A stretch of DNA of 64,000 bases, from positions 124,001 to 188,000 of the forward strand of contig CAVTEQ010000005.1 in the NCBI GenBank assembly GCA_963733935.1, in the 5' to 3' direction. The number at the start of each line of letters is the position of its first letter. Position 1 is the stretch's first letter. A program made the translations under genes and the position numbers. Positions 21,850-32,141 of the stretch are shown here, one piece after another. The notes under the pieces are model-generated. The model made no database searches. It saw only the letters and a list, made by a program, of their open reading frames with translations, and had not been told where the DNA came from. This stretch comes from JAHFUA01 sp963733935 (lineage in GTDB: Bacteria > Acidobacteriota > Terriglobia > Terriglobales > Acidobacteriaceae).

Positions 21850-21939
21850 GGAGGGATGCGTGAGCGGTTGAAACGGGCGGTCTTGAAAACCGCTGTACCT
21901 GAAAGGGTACCGGGGGTTCGAATCCCTCTCCCTCCGCCA
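21850..21939 (+). tRNA. tRNA-Ser (anticodon UGA)
   Basis: A 90-base cloverleaf. The acceptor stem GGAGGGA pairs with TCCCTCC, followed by G and an encoded CCA. The D arm is CGT...ACG, the anticodon stem GCGGT/ACCGC has loop CTTGAAA (anticodon TGA), and there is a long class II variable arm (GTACC...GGTAC) and T loop TTCGAAT. The long variable arm and anticodon identify serine. A partial duplicate of its 3' end follows at 22018. Confidence 0.96.
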
Positions 21940-22017
21940 GTTGTCAGGAGGTCCCTCGCTGCGCTCGGGATTTCGGCAGCGGGCTCCCGCTTCGCTCACG
22001 CCCGCTATCCGCCTCAA

Positions 22018-22046
22018 GTTCGAATCCCTCTGCCTCCGCCAGTTGT
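22018..22046 (+). repeat. Duplicated tRNA-Ser 3' end (att-like scar)
   Basis: 29 bases identical at all but one position to the tRNA 3' end plus five bases of flank (21916-21944): T-loop, acceptor 3' strand, CCA and GTTGT. The two copies are 102 bases apart, as expected for att sites left by an element that integrated into tRNA-Ser, or for a collapsed tandem tRNA duplication. No integrase is nearby. Confidence 0.7.
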
Positions 22047-22052
22047 GGATTT

Positions 22053-23324
22053 CTACTTCACTCTCGCCGGTGCAACGCACGCGATTACGGCTTCGTAGCA
22101 TTGCCGAGTTCTTTCCGCGATGGCCTCCCAGGAGCTCCAGCGCCGGCTCAACGCCGCGACGTTTTCCGCCAGGTGGGCGCGCAGCTTCGGGTCATGAATC
22201 AATTGTGAGAGCGCGCTGCTAAGTTCGGCCAGGTTGCCGTAATCGACCAGGCGAGCGGTCTCGCCCTCGCGCAGAATTTCGCGCACCCCGGGCAGGCCCG
22301 TGGCAACGATCGCCTTGCCGTAACCGATGCCCGTGGTAATCGCGCCGCTGGTCGTGCTTTCGCGATACGGATAGGCAAGCACGTCGGCCGCCTGGTAGAA
22401 GCTGGGCACCATCTCCGCCGGCACGAACTTGAGGTGCAAGCGGACCGACTCGGCGATGCCCAAGTCCCGCACGTCCTGCTCAATCGACGCCAGCAGCGCC
22501 GGATCACCCGTGCCGGCAATCACCAGGCAAGCGTTCTTCCGGTCCGGCACCTTCTGCCACGCCCGCAGCAGCCAATCCACACCTTTGTACGGGCTGATTA
22601 CCCCGAAACACAACACGATGACTTCTTCCGGCCGGAACCCGAGCGTAGCTCGCGCTTCCTGCTGCGAGAGACGGCGAGCATTCTCGAACATCGGCCCATG
22701 CGGCACGATGATGATCTTCTCGGCTGGGAGCCCGAACTCCTCGATGAGCCTGGTTCGCGCCTCTTTCCCGTGGCAGATCAGCAGGTCCGCTTGTTGGTAC
22801 AGGCGGCTGTAAGCCGGACGGCGCGATTCGCCGCTATCGAGCGGCAGGACGTTGTGCACCGTGTGCACGATCTTGATGCCCAGCAGCTTGGCGAAGCGCA
22901 CGAACCAGTACTCCACCGGGATGCCGAAATCCAGCAGCGCCAGATACTGCACGTGCAGCACATCCGGCTTCGAGAACAGAAAGCGCACCGCCAGCGCCGC
23001 CAGGTTCAGGCAGCATTCCAGCACTTTGAACAGCCGGCGCAAGGGCTTGTTCCCGAACGAGAACCTGCCCACCACGTCCATGAGGCCGGGCTGATTGCGC
23101 AGGCCGATGCGGCGAAAATAGTCCGGCTGCAGGTGGTAGCGGATAGACCCCAGCGTCGCGTCGGTCTCCTGCTCCTCCAGCGCCTGGCAAAGCTGGCTGG
23201 TATAGAAGGGGATAAAACAGCACAGGTCCATCACAAAGACTTTGATCCGCCGACGGCGCGCCGGCGCCACCGACGCTTCCACCACCGCGGTCCGCGTGCT
23301 TGCGACGCTCATTGGGCTGGGCAC
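22053..23324 (-). CDS. Family 4-type glycosyltransferase (GT-B fold)
   Basis: A 423-residue retaining glycosyltransferase acting in the cytoplasm, probably in exopolysaccharide or lipopolysaccharide assembly. The N-terminal domain has DVLHVQYLALLDF and KIVHTVHNVLPLDSGES. The C-terminal donor-binding domain has FGVISPYKGVDWLLRAW, LVIAGTGDPALL, and the region YPYRESTTSGAITTGIGYGKAIVAT, which carries the EX7E-like motif. The first 25 or so residues (Ala/Arg-rich) precede the fold, so a later start is possible. No other polysaccharide gene is adjacent. It ends seven bases from the duplicated tRNA fragment. Confidence 0.88.
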   Translation of the reverse strand: MPSPMSVASTRTAVVEASVAPARRRRIKVFVMDLCCFIPFYTSQLCQALEEQETDATLGSIRYHLQPDYFRRIGLRNQPGLMDVVGRFSFGNKPLRRLFKVLECCLNLAALAVRFLFSKPDVLHVQYLALLDFGIPVEYWFVRFAKLLGIKIVHTVHNVLPLDSGESRRPAYSRLYQQADLLICHGKEARTRLIEEFGLPAEKIIIVPHGPMFENARRLSQQEARATLGFRPEEVIVLCFGVISPYKGVDWLLRAWQKVPDRKNACLVIAGTGDPALLASIEQDVRDLGIAESVRLHLKFVPAEMVPSFYQAADVLAYPYRESTTSGAITTGIGYGKAIVATGLPGVREILREGETARLVDYGNLAELSSALSQLIHDPKLRAHLAENVAALSRRWSSWEAIAERTRQCYEAVIACVAPARVK

Positions 23325-23476
23325 AGGTATAGTCTCCGAACGCGCGCTTTGACGCCTTCGAGGCTGTCTCTACCTGGGAGGTCGCACGGTCGATGCCGGA
23401 CGGCCCCCACGCCAGAGCAGATATCCACTGTGTTTTCAATCAGATAAACAGAGCGTGGGCGACGGGATCGCGGATG

Positions 23477-23492
23477 GTGCAAATTATTGCAC
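23477..23492. promoter_or_regulatory. Palindrome between gyrB and the glycosyltransferase gene
   Basis: GTGCAA-ATTA-TTGCAC, perfect 6-base arms in the 215-base gap downstream of gyrB and about 150 bases upstream of the glycosyltransferase ATG. It may be an operator for the latter. Nothing else is recognised in the gap. Confidence 0.3.
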
Positions 23493-23539
23493 ACTTCGCG
23501 GCAATTCCTGCGGACCCTAAAGGCCCAGATCCCGCAGAA

Positions 23540-26164
<2,625 letters not shown>

Positions 26165-26555
26165 TTAAATCCTTTTTGGACAAAGCGGGAGCAAGGCCGC
26201 GAATCAGTTTTTTGTCGGCTGGAAGAATACAAATGATTGATTATTAAGTCACTTAGCCGTTACCAGAGCAGGTTCTATTGTACCACAGGAGGGCGGAGTT
26301 TTGGGGGTTGTGCAAGGGTGCGGAGAAAACTGCCACTCCCACGGCCCACCAGGATAAGGCCATCAAGCAAGTCGACTTTTTCCGGAGGTAACCGGGGGCG
26401 CTCGTGACTAGGTTGGTTCCGACCATTTGGTACCACGTGTTAACACGCCCACGCCATGTAGTGGTATCTTGCATTCGTCTCCAAAATATGTATTCTGGTT
26501 TTGGCCCTCTGGCAAGTGAGACCAAAGCAAAGGTCTGCTTGAGCGGAGGGCCTCC
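26165..26555. other. Intergenic region upstream of gyrB with a promoter toward the right
   Basis: No convincing gene is seen in these 391 bases. A perfect 12-base palindrome CGTGTTAACACG lies at 26436-26447, inside an imperfect dyad GGTACCAC...GTGGTATC. A likely promoter TTGCAT-16-TATTCT (26469-26474, 26491-26496) points to the small gene at 26556. The left part, AT-rich next to gyrB, should hold the gyrB promoter. Confidence 0.45.
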
Positions 26556-26720
26556 GTGTTTAAGGGTCTATCATTCCGTGACCTTCACCGCTACATCATC
26601 GAGGGTGTGATCCTCATTTCCCTTATCATCGGAGCAGCCGGGCTGGTTCTGTACGAGCTGCACGGGCTGGTGCGACTCGTGCGCTATCTGTGGCGGAGCA
26701 GTAATGGAACTCGGCTTTAG
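26556..26720 (+). CDS. Small single-pass membrane protein (54 residues)
   Basis: GTG start preceded by GGAGGG eight bases upstream. The product has a short basic N-terminus, then IIEGVILISLIIGAAGLVLYELHGLVRLVRYLWR: one membrane helix with a basic juxtamembrane region. It is too short for most gene finders but has a good ribosome site and an upstream promoter. The function is unknown. Confidence 0.5.
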   Translation: MFKGLSFRDLHRYIIEGVILISLIIGAAGLVLYELHGLVRLVRYLWRSSNGTRL

Positions 26721-26762
26721 CTCCGACGCTTAGCATTGGGTTTAATGCTGAATTCTCTGACT

Positions 26763-26972
26763 ATGGCGATCTCGACGTCCTCGAAGGACAAGCGAACAAA
26801 CGGAAAACCGAAGTCCATCATTGCTCCGGCCATTGTCGAAGGCTTGGACGACGTCAGGCAAGGTCGCGTCCACGGGCCCTACGCAAGCGCCAGTGAAATG
26901 TTGGCTGCTGTCAAGGGCAAGGGTCTAAAAACTCGGCAACGCGGTCGGCGAAGTGGCTGTTCAGTCACCTGA
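26763..26972 (+). CDS. Small hypothetical protein, antitoxin-like
   Basis: About 69 residues from ATG 26763. The core IIAPAIVEGLDDVRQGRVHGPYASASEMLAAVKG resembles the C-terminal motif (DVxxGRVxGPFxSAxEMLAxL) of RelB/prevent-host-death-like antitoxins. The last dozen residues are basic. Two other frames remain open downstream to 27037 and 27058, so an A-run frameshift near 26930 is possible and the true end is unsure. No toxin of recognised family follows. An in-frame TTG at 26736 would add nine residues. Confidence 0.4.
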   Translation: MAISTSSKDKRTNGKPKSIIAPAIVEGLDDVRQGRVHGPYASASEMLAAVKGKGLKTRQRGRRSGCSVT

Positions 26973-27047
26973 AGAAGCCTCTGACGAGTATCGTTCAGAA
27001 CGAATATCCACAACTAACAGAACTCGCGGGCGAAATCTCTAGCGTGG

Positions 27048-27422
27048 TCAGTCCATGATCGTTACACGCTTAGAGCGACCGTCGAAGGTGATCACCCAGT
27101 TCCGCAAAATATCTCTGCCGATGATGATTGCGTGATACCGCTCTTTCTTGAAAACAGCGGAAACGATCCGAGCTGGGTCGAATGGCCGCAGGTCAGTGCC
27201 TGGGAAACTGATGGCACCAGCATGTTCGCCGCAGTGTTGTTCGTCACCAAGAGAGACTATCTGGCTGCCTTCATTGGTCTGAAAGAGCTTGCAGGTGTTG
27301 GCCCAAACCTTACTGATGACAGTAATGGAGGCGCCCGTGTCCAGAAGCGCCTTCATTGGGCGGGACTGTGGGAATTCGAAGCCAACTGCACGCCCAGCCT
27401 CAATCACATGACGGGAATTCAT
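27048..27422 (-). CDS. Retropepsin-like aspartic protease domain protein
   Basis: A 124-residue protein with the retropepsin active-site motif ALLDTGASITVIS (about residues 25-37) and the second hallmark IIIGRDILRNWVITFDG near the C-terminus. It is thus a single-domain, dimer-forming type of aspartic protease related to retroviral and Ddi1-type enzymes. Substrate and role are unknown. It follows a 79-residue gene by 10 bases on the same strand; such pairs of a short Gly/beta-rich protein plus a retropepsin are common in several phyla. Base composition is more AT-rich than in surrounding housekeeping genes, which suggests an accessory origin. Confidence 0.75.
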   Translation of the reverse strand: MNSRHVIEAGRAVGFEFPQSRPMKALLDTGASITVISKVWANTCKLFQTNEGSQIVSLGDEQHCGEHAGAISFPGTDLRPFDPARIVSAVFKKERYHAIIIGRDILRNWVITFDGRSKRVTIMD

Positions 27423-27432
27423 TACTGAGACG

Positions 27433-27672
27433 TCAATGAGCGGCCCCGGATCGCCCTGGTCGAAAGGGATCCCAGTGTGAGTACGACGCGTGCCATGCTA
27501 TGACACGATATATACCGGCTCGAGTCACCCACACCTGCTTTACAAGAAACCCGCGGCGCACACCAAACTGCCGCAGGCCGGCCTTGAACGCTTCGGCGTA
27601 GGTACCGAAGAATCCTTCAACGACGACTTCATCCTGGATGACCACGAAGTGACCACGGTGACGCTCGACCAC
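27433..27672 (-). CDS. Small protein, DUF5678-like partner of the retropepsin gene
   Basis: 79 residues: HRGHFVVIQDEVVVEGFFGTYAEAFKAGLRQFGVRRGFLVKQV. It resembles short proteins (DUF5678-type: K/RGKYVAxxxxxVVxxxxxxxEA...FLVxxV) commonly encoded just before retropepsin-like genes. The conserved part ends near residue 50 and the rest looks non-conserved. It probably forms an operon with the downstream protease gene. The function is unknown; it may be the protease's substrate or partner (inference). Confidence 0.6.
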   Translation of the reverse strand: MVERHRGHFVVIQDEVVVEGFFGTYAEAFKAGLRQFGVRRGFLVKQVWVTRAGIYRVIAWHASYSHWDPFRPGRSGAAH

Positions 27673-27748
27673 TCTTGACGATGCTTCTCGAACACCCTTG
27701 AGTTCGTCTCGCAGGCGAGAGTGCCACCGGAACCTCCGATTCTTATTA

Positions 27749-28021
27749 TCAGATCAGGGCGACACGTGCACCTTCGGATCGTTCACTCGGAGTTAATACG
27801 TTGCTCGCACTGATAACGCAATAATGTAGCAATACAATAATCCGCGAGTCGAATAGAAAGTCCCGGAACAGATCCGAAAACTCGGGGTTCTCTCGCCATT
27901 CGTAAAATCGAGAGTGCACTGTGACCGGGTCTGCCCGGAAACGGTCGCCTTTCCTGTGTCTGACTTCCGCGAGCAAGCCGACCAACACATCCTCGGGACG
28001 AATTGTCTCAGACACTACCAT
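27749..28021 (-). CDS. Hypothetical protein, leftward member of a divergent pair
   Basis: 90 residues from the ATG at 28021, which has GGAGG six bases upstream. The sequence ETIRPEDVLVGLLAEVRHRKGDRFRADPVTVHSRFYEWRENPEFSDLFRDFLFDSR is alpha-helical and hydrophilic. After this point it turns hydrophobic and unlike the rest, so the 3' end may be shifted. I do not recognise the family. It is divergent from the gene at 28203, with a 21-bp palindrome between them. Confidence 0.5.
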   Translation of the reverse strand: MVVSETIRPEDVLVGLLAEVRHRKGDRFRADPVTVHSRFYEWRENPEFSDLFRDFLFDSRIIVLLHYCVISASNVLTPSERSEGARVALI

Positions 28022-28108
28022 TGCTGCCTCCGACAGCAGAAGATAGTGCGGCATACGTTTATGGATGCGAGGAACGGAAGCGAGTCAAAAACAATGGCAC
28101 CTCAGGGA

Positions 28109-28129
28109 GAAGATATTGCGAATATCTTC
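28109..28129. promoter_or_regulatory. Perfect 9-3-9 palindrome in a divergent promoter region
   Basis: GAAGATATT-GCG-AATATCTTC lies 80 bases before the ATG at 28203 and 88 bases before the leftward ATG at 28021. A TATAAT hexamer (28155-28160) follows for the rightward gene. The size and symmetry fit an operator for a dimeric repressor, plausibly one of the two flanking genes. Confidence 0.6.
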
Positions 28130-28202
28130 GTCCCTTGCCTGCCCTATGTACCCTTATAATACGATGTTCTTGTATTTTGAAAATATTTGGAAAAGTGTAG
28201 AA

Positions 28203-28455
28203 ATGGACAAGACCGTACAAGAGCAGACGTCCACGAGGCAGGCCGCGCGGGAAGCGGGCTCAGACAAAGAATATTCCTTTGGCTCTGGACGCGGCTACTG
28301 TCAGAAGCTGGATGCGCAAGACCGAAAAAGAAGGGTTTGGTACGACTCGGCCGGAGATCATAAAGTTTATCCTCCGGCACTGGCTCTGGGAAAAGGATGA
28401 TCGGCACAAGGCTGCCGTAGCATCGAAGGATAATCCATTTGGGCCTGTCTCCTAA
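28203..28455 (+). CDS. Possible small DNA-binding-type protein, frame disrupted
   Basis: ATG 28203 reads MDKTVQEQTST. A second frame, open to TAA 28455, reads RGRPRGKRAQTKNIPLALDAATVRSWMRKTEKEGFGTTRPEIIKFILRHWLWEKDD. The latter has an AT-hook-like RGRPRG and an amphipathic helix pattern like a ribbon-helix-helix or similar regulator, but it has no start of its own. Joining the two needs a shift near 28235. If real it could be the repressor that binds the upstream palindrome. This is inference and the call is weak. Confidence 0.35.
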
Positions 28456-28490
28456 ACGGGAGTCTCGCTTCTCACGTGTTCTTGGCCCTC

Positions 28491-29660
28491 TCAGATCCTC
28501 ATCGGCATCACGATATAGCGATACTTGAACTCGTCGCCGTTTTCGGCGGGGCGGAGCTGGCCGGCGGACTGCGGGTCTTTGAATTCGAAGCGGACGTCGC
28601 CGGATGAGGAAGCCTTGAGGAAATCGAGCAAATAGGCGGAATTGAAGCCGATGGTCAGCGGGTCGGCGGCGTAGGCGGTTTCGATGGAATCTTCCGACTC
28701 GCCGGCCTCGCTCGAGGACGACGACACTTTGATCTCGTTCTTATCGAGCCGCAGGCGGATGGCGCCCGAGCGCTCGTCGGCGAACTGGGCCACGCGCTGG
28801 ATGGCGCCGGAGATGTCTTCGCAGCGCACGGTGACGCTCTTGGTGTTGTCGCGCGGCAGCACCGCTTCGAAGTTGGGGAACTGTCCGGTGAGCTGGCGCG
28901 AGGTGAGCAGGCGGTCGCCGACGCGGAAGAACAGCGTGGACTCATCTTTCGCGAAATCGATCGTGTCCTGGTCGAAATCCTGCAGCAGCGAATTCAGCTC
29001 CGCCATGCACTTCTTCGGCACCAGCACGCGCAGCTCGGTCCCCGGCCCGGCGAATTTGCCGGCGCTGTTCTCGATGTGCGCCAGGCGATGGCCGTCGGTG
29101 GCGACCATGGTCAGCGCTTCCGCCTTCAGCACCAGCAGGGCGCCGTTCAGCGTGTAGCGCGATTCTTCATTCGAGATCGCGAAGATGGTCTTGGCGATCA
29201 TGGTGCGCAGCACGTGCGCGGGCAGCTTGAACATGGCGCCCGTGGGAAACACGGGCAGCGCGGGGAAATTGGCGCGCGCCATGCCGACCATTTTCGTGTT
29301 CGACCGCCCCAGGCGGATATTGACCCAATGGTTCTCCAGCAGCTTGATGCTGATGTCGCCATCCGGCAGCAGCTTCACGTAGTCGTAGAGCTTGCGTGCC
29401 GGGATGGTGCACGCGCCTTCCTTCTTGACCTTGGCCGGGCAACTGGTGCGCAGGCTGAGGTCGAGATCGGTAGCGGTGATGGTGAGCCGGTCACCCGCCG
29501 CCTCGAACAAAAAATTCGAGAGGATGGGGATCGTGGTCTTGCGCTCCACCACGCCCTGGGTGGCGGTGAGCTCGTTGAGAAGTTCGGACTTGCTGACGGT
29601 GATTTCCATGGCAGCCCCCGTCTGAGCCCCGGTCGATTCCATAACTGGCGCCTCTATCAC
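28491..29660 (-). CDS. dnaN: DNA polymerase III beta subunit (sliding clamp)
   Basis: The dimeric ring clamp that tethers polymerase III. The conserved body begins MEITVSKSELLNELTATQGVVERKTTIPILSNFL. TDLDLSLRTSCPAKV and the three repeated clamp folds follow, ending FKYRYIVMPMRI, the canonical C-terminus. From GTG 29660 the protein is 389 residues. The family's usual start corresponds to the ATG at 29609, so the first 17 residues may not be translated. It lies 341 bases downstream of dnaA in the same direction. recF does not follow it. Confidence 0.96.
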   Translation of the reverse strand: MIEAPVMESTGAQTGAAMEITVSKSELLNELTATQGVVERKTTIPILSNFLFEAAGDRLTITATDLDLSLRTSCPAKVKKEGACTIPARKLYDYVKLLPDGDISIKLLENHWVNIRLGRSNTKMVGMARANFPALPVFPTGAMFKLPAHVLRTMIAKTIFAISNEESRYTLNGALLVLKAEALTMVATDGHRLAHIENSAGKFAGPGTELRVLVPKKCMAELNSLLQDFDQDTIDFAKDESTLFFRVGDRLLTSRQLTGQFPNFEAVLPRDNTKSVTVRCEDISGAIQRVAQFADERSGAIRLRLDKNEIKVSSSSSEAGESEDSIETAYAADPLTIGFNSAYLLDFLKASSSGDVRFEFKDPQSAGQLRPAENGDEFKYRYIVMPMRI

Positions 29661-30001
29661 GTTCCCCTCTTATATCAAAAACAATAGATTCAAGACAGTA
29701 GTAGCAGTAGGGGCTGGGGAAAAGTGGATATTCACTCCATGCTGCTGATGGTGCTGCCGATGCGCGGCCGGAGCGTATCGGGTATCTGGTCCCTTAGTCC
29801 GTGGGCTGGTCAGGAAATTCTGGCGATGAGACAAAACCGGAGCCGATCTCTCCACAGCTTCCACCGAGCGTCCACAGGCGTGTGCCGCGAATTCCTCTGT
29901 GATAGTGGAAAAGCTCCAGCCTGCAGGAAGCAGGAGGCAGGAAGCGGAAGGCGTTTTGTCGCCCTGCATCCTGCGGTCTGCGTCCTGCCACCTGATCGTT
30001 G
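29661..30001. other. dnaA-dnaN intergenic region with DnaA-box-like sites
   Basis: No gene was found in 341 bases. TCTCCACA and CGTCCACA (within 29848-29877) and AGTGGATAT (29723-29731, reverse of ATATCCACT) resemble DnaA boxes (TTATCCACA). A run of near-repeats GCAGGAAGCAGGAGGCAGGAAG (29930-29952) pairs with GCATCCTGCGGTCTGCGTCCTGCC. It probably contains the dnaN promoter. Confidence 0.4.
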
Positions 30002-31405
30002 TCATCCGCCTAACTGCTCGGTCAGTTTATTGAGCAGCCTGTTCAAATCTTTGTCCGCTTTGCGCACGGTCTCGATCTTGTCCACCGAATGCATGACGGT
30101 GGTGTGGTGCTTGCCGCCAAACTGGCGGCCGATCTCTGGCAGCGAGGCCTCAGTCAGGTGCTTGGCCAGGTACATGGCGATCTGCCGCGGGTAGACGATA
30201 GAGTGCGAGTTGTTCTTGGCTTTGAGCTCGACGAGCTTGAGGCCAAACTGCTCGCCCACCGCTTTCTGAATCGATTCGATGGTGACCTTGCGACTCTGCG
30301 CGTCGATGAAGTTCTTGAGCACCTGCTGGGCGGTCGGCAGGTTGACCAGGCCGCCGGTAAGCGAGCAGTATGCGAGCAAGCGGATCATGGCGCCCTCGAG
30401 CTCGCGCACGTTCGAGCGAATGTTCGACGCGATGTAGAGCGCGACATCCGTCGGGATCTGCACGTGCTCGCTCTCCGCCTTTTTCTGCAGGATCGCGACC
30501 TTGGTCTCGAGGTCGGGCGGCTGGATATCGGCGATCAGTCCCCACTCGAAGCGGCTGCGCAGGCGGTCCTCGATCTCGGCCAGCTCCTTGGGCGAGCGGT
30601 CGCTGGCAATGACGATCTGCTTCATCGACTCGTGCAGCGCGTTGAAGGTATGGAAGAACTCTTCCTGGGTGCGCTCTTTCTGCGCCAGGAACTGGATGTC
30701 GTCCACGAGCAGCACGTCCACGTTGCGGTAGCGGTCGCGGAAACTGCCCATGCGGTCGTAGCGCAGAGAGTTGATCACCTCATTGGTGAACTTTTCGCTC
30801 GAGATGTAGCAGATGGAAAGCTGTGGCTGGTTGCGCTTGACCTCGTGGCCGATGGCCTGCATCAGGTGGGTCTTGCCCATGCCCACGCCGCCATACAAGA
30901 AGAGCGGGTTGTAGCACTTCGATGGATTCTCCGCCACGGCGCGGGCCGCGGCGTGCGCGAACTGATTGCTGGCGCCGATGACGAAGCCGTCGAATGTGTA
31001 CTTCGAGTTGAGCTGAGCGGCGGAGTCGAAGTCGAAGCGCGATTGCGAACCCAGACGTGCGGCTGCAGCCACCGCGGTGTTGCCCGCGGCATCAGGCTTG
31101 GCCGGGAAGGTGTGACGCAACGGCGTGGCCGTCGGGTCGTCTTCTTCGGTGACGAACTTGACCTCATTCAGCTCAAGCCCGAGGTTATCGATCGCTTCCA
31201 GGATGAGGTCGGAGTACTTCTCCTCGATCATGAGAAATTCCGGCCTGGGCACCCGGATGTAGAGCACTCCCGCCTCCGTGCGGCTGAAGCGCGTGGGCTT
31301 GAGCCAGGTCTCGAAGGTGGTGCGGTTAATCTTCTTTTCCAGGGCCCCGAGAATACGGATCCAGGGATTGGCGGCGGCGGCGGTTGCGGATGCGACGAGA
31401 GACAT
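30002..31405 (-). CDS. dnaA: Chromosomal replication initiator protein
   Basis: DnaA binds oriC and opens the duplex. 467 residues from the ATG at 31405: domain I (WIRILGALEKKINRTTFETWLKPTRF), a linker, and the AAA+ domain III with Walker A GGVGMGKTHLMQAIG, Walker B VLLVDDIQFLAQKERTQEEFFHTFN and the Arg-containing IEDRLRSRFEWGL. Domain IV carries the DnaA-box signature LPEIGRQFGGKHHTTVMHSVDKI. Longer frames to 31606 lack any domain I-like sequence, so the start at 31405 was chosen. The gene order dnaA-dnaN marks the replication origin region. Confidence 0.97.
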   Translation of the reverse strand: MSLVASATAAAANPWIRILGALEKKINRTTFETWLKPTRFSRTEAGVLYIRVPRPEFLMIEEKYSDLILEAIDNLGLELNEVKFVTEEDDPTATPLRHTFPAKPDAAGNTAVAAAARLGSQSRFDFDSAAQLNSKYTFDGFVIGASNQFAHAAARAVAENPSKCYNPLFLYGGVGMGKTHLMQAIGHEVKRNQPQLSICYISSEKFTNEVINSLRYDRMGSFRDRYRNVDVLLVDDIQFLAQKERTQEEFFHTFNALHESMKQIVIASDRSPKELAEIEDRLRSRFEWGLIADIQPPDLETKVAILQKKAESEHVQIPTDVALYIASNIRSNVRELEGAMIRLLAYCSLTGGLVNLPTAQQVLKNFIDAQSRKVTIESIQKAVGEQFGLKLVELKAKNNSHSIVYPRQIAMYLAKHLTEASLPEIGRQFGGKHHTTVMHSVDKIETVRKADKDLNRLLNKLTEQLGG

Positions 31406-32042
31406 TTTCTGCGGCCACTGTGCTGCCGGCTCGGAGGGGCAGAGACGGCGAAAAAAGAGCTGGTGAACGAAAACTGTATGAATGGGCGCTGCCGTGCAGG
31501 CTGGACTGCGCAACATGCCCCGGACTGAAAACCTGGGTTGTGCCGAAACCCTTCGGCAGGAAATTGCGGAACAAAAAACCTGACGAACCGGGCAACTGAT
31601 CGGCATACTAGCACGAAAAAATTTCGCGTGGAAAATTTCTCGCGCCGCGATTTTTTTTCTTTTGCGAGTCGTTCACGGCGAGCGAACTCTGTCAAGCATT
31701 TAGCGAATTATGACGCGAGAGCGTTGCAGTTTTGCACTGCAACCGCAAGTGTGCAAATGTCTTGCATCTTATCCACTCGCGCTCTGGGGAAGGACAAATT
31801 AGCGGACTGACCACCCTCGGTGACCACCTTCTTGACGCCGACCGCTTGGAATGCATGCTGGAATGCTCGCGGGATCACCTCAGGTTGCGTATGGCAGTAC
31901 CACTGAGTACTTGATGTTCGGCGGTTCTGCCCAGTCGGCTGGCGACGCTACCTCGATTTCTCCACCCTCAAGAGTTTTTTGCGGGAAGCGCCGGCTGTGG
32001 ACGTGCATGTCGTCACGCAACGAGGTAAAGTGGGCTGCGGCC
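31406..32042. other. Candidate oriC region upstream of dnaA
   Basis: There is no convincing gene. An AT-rich stretch with an A6 and a T8 run lies at 31614-31673. An 8-5-8 inverted repeat GTTGCAGT/ACTGCAAC is at 31723-31743. A close DnaA box TTATCCACT is at 31769-31777. The dnaA promoter must also be here. These features and the gene context suggest the origin, but only one strong DnaA box is seen, so the assignment is tentative. Confidence 0.45.
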
Positions 32043-32102
32043 ATGACGACTAGTGAAAAGCCCAATATCCTGGTGGTGGACGACGAGACGCAGGGGCGGT
32101 AG
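32043..32102 (+). pseudogene. Fragment of a response-regulator receiver domain
   Basis: ATG 32043 reads TTSEKPNILVVDDETQGR and stops. ILVVDDE is the classic first strand and acidic pair of a receiver domain, but the remaining 100 or so residues are missing. It looks like the 5' remnant of a deleted regulator gene, directly before the ABC transporter operon. A regulatory short peptide is a less likely alternative. Confidence 0.5.
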
Positions 32103-32141
32103 CTTACCGCCGATCGAGGTCGCCCCTTTTACCGATAAGCT

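Noticed and set aside
21724..22101. Open frame on the minus strand over the tRNA-Ser region with repeated NWRRERDSNPRY-like segments
   Set aside because: It reads antisense through the tRNA-Ser gene and its duplicated 3' end; this is a well-known spurious translation, not a protein gene.
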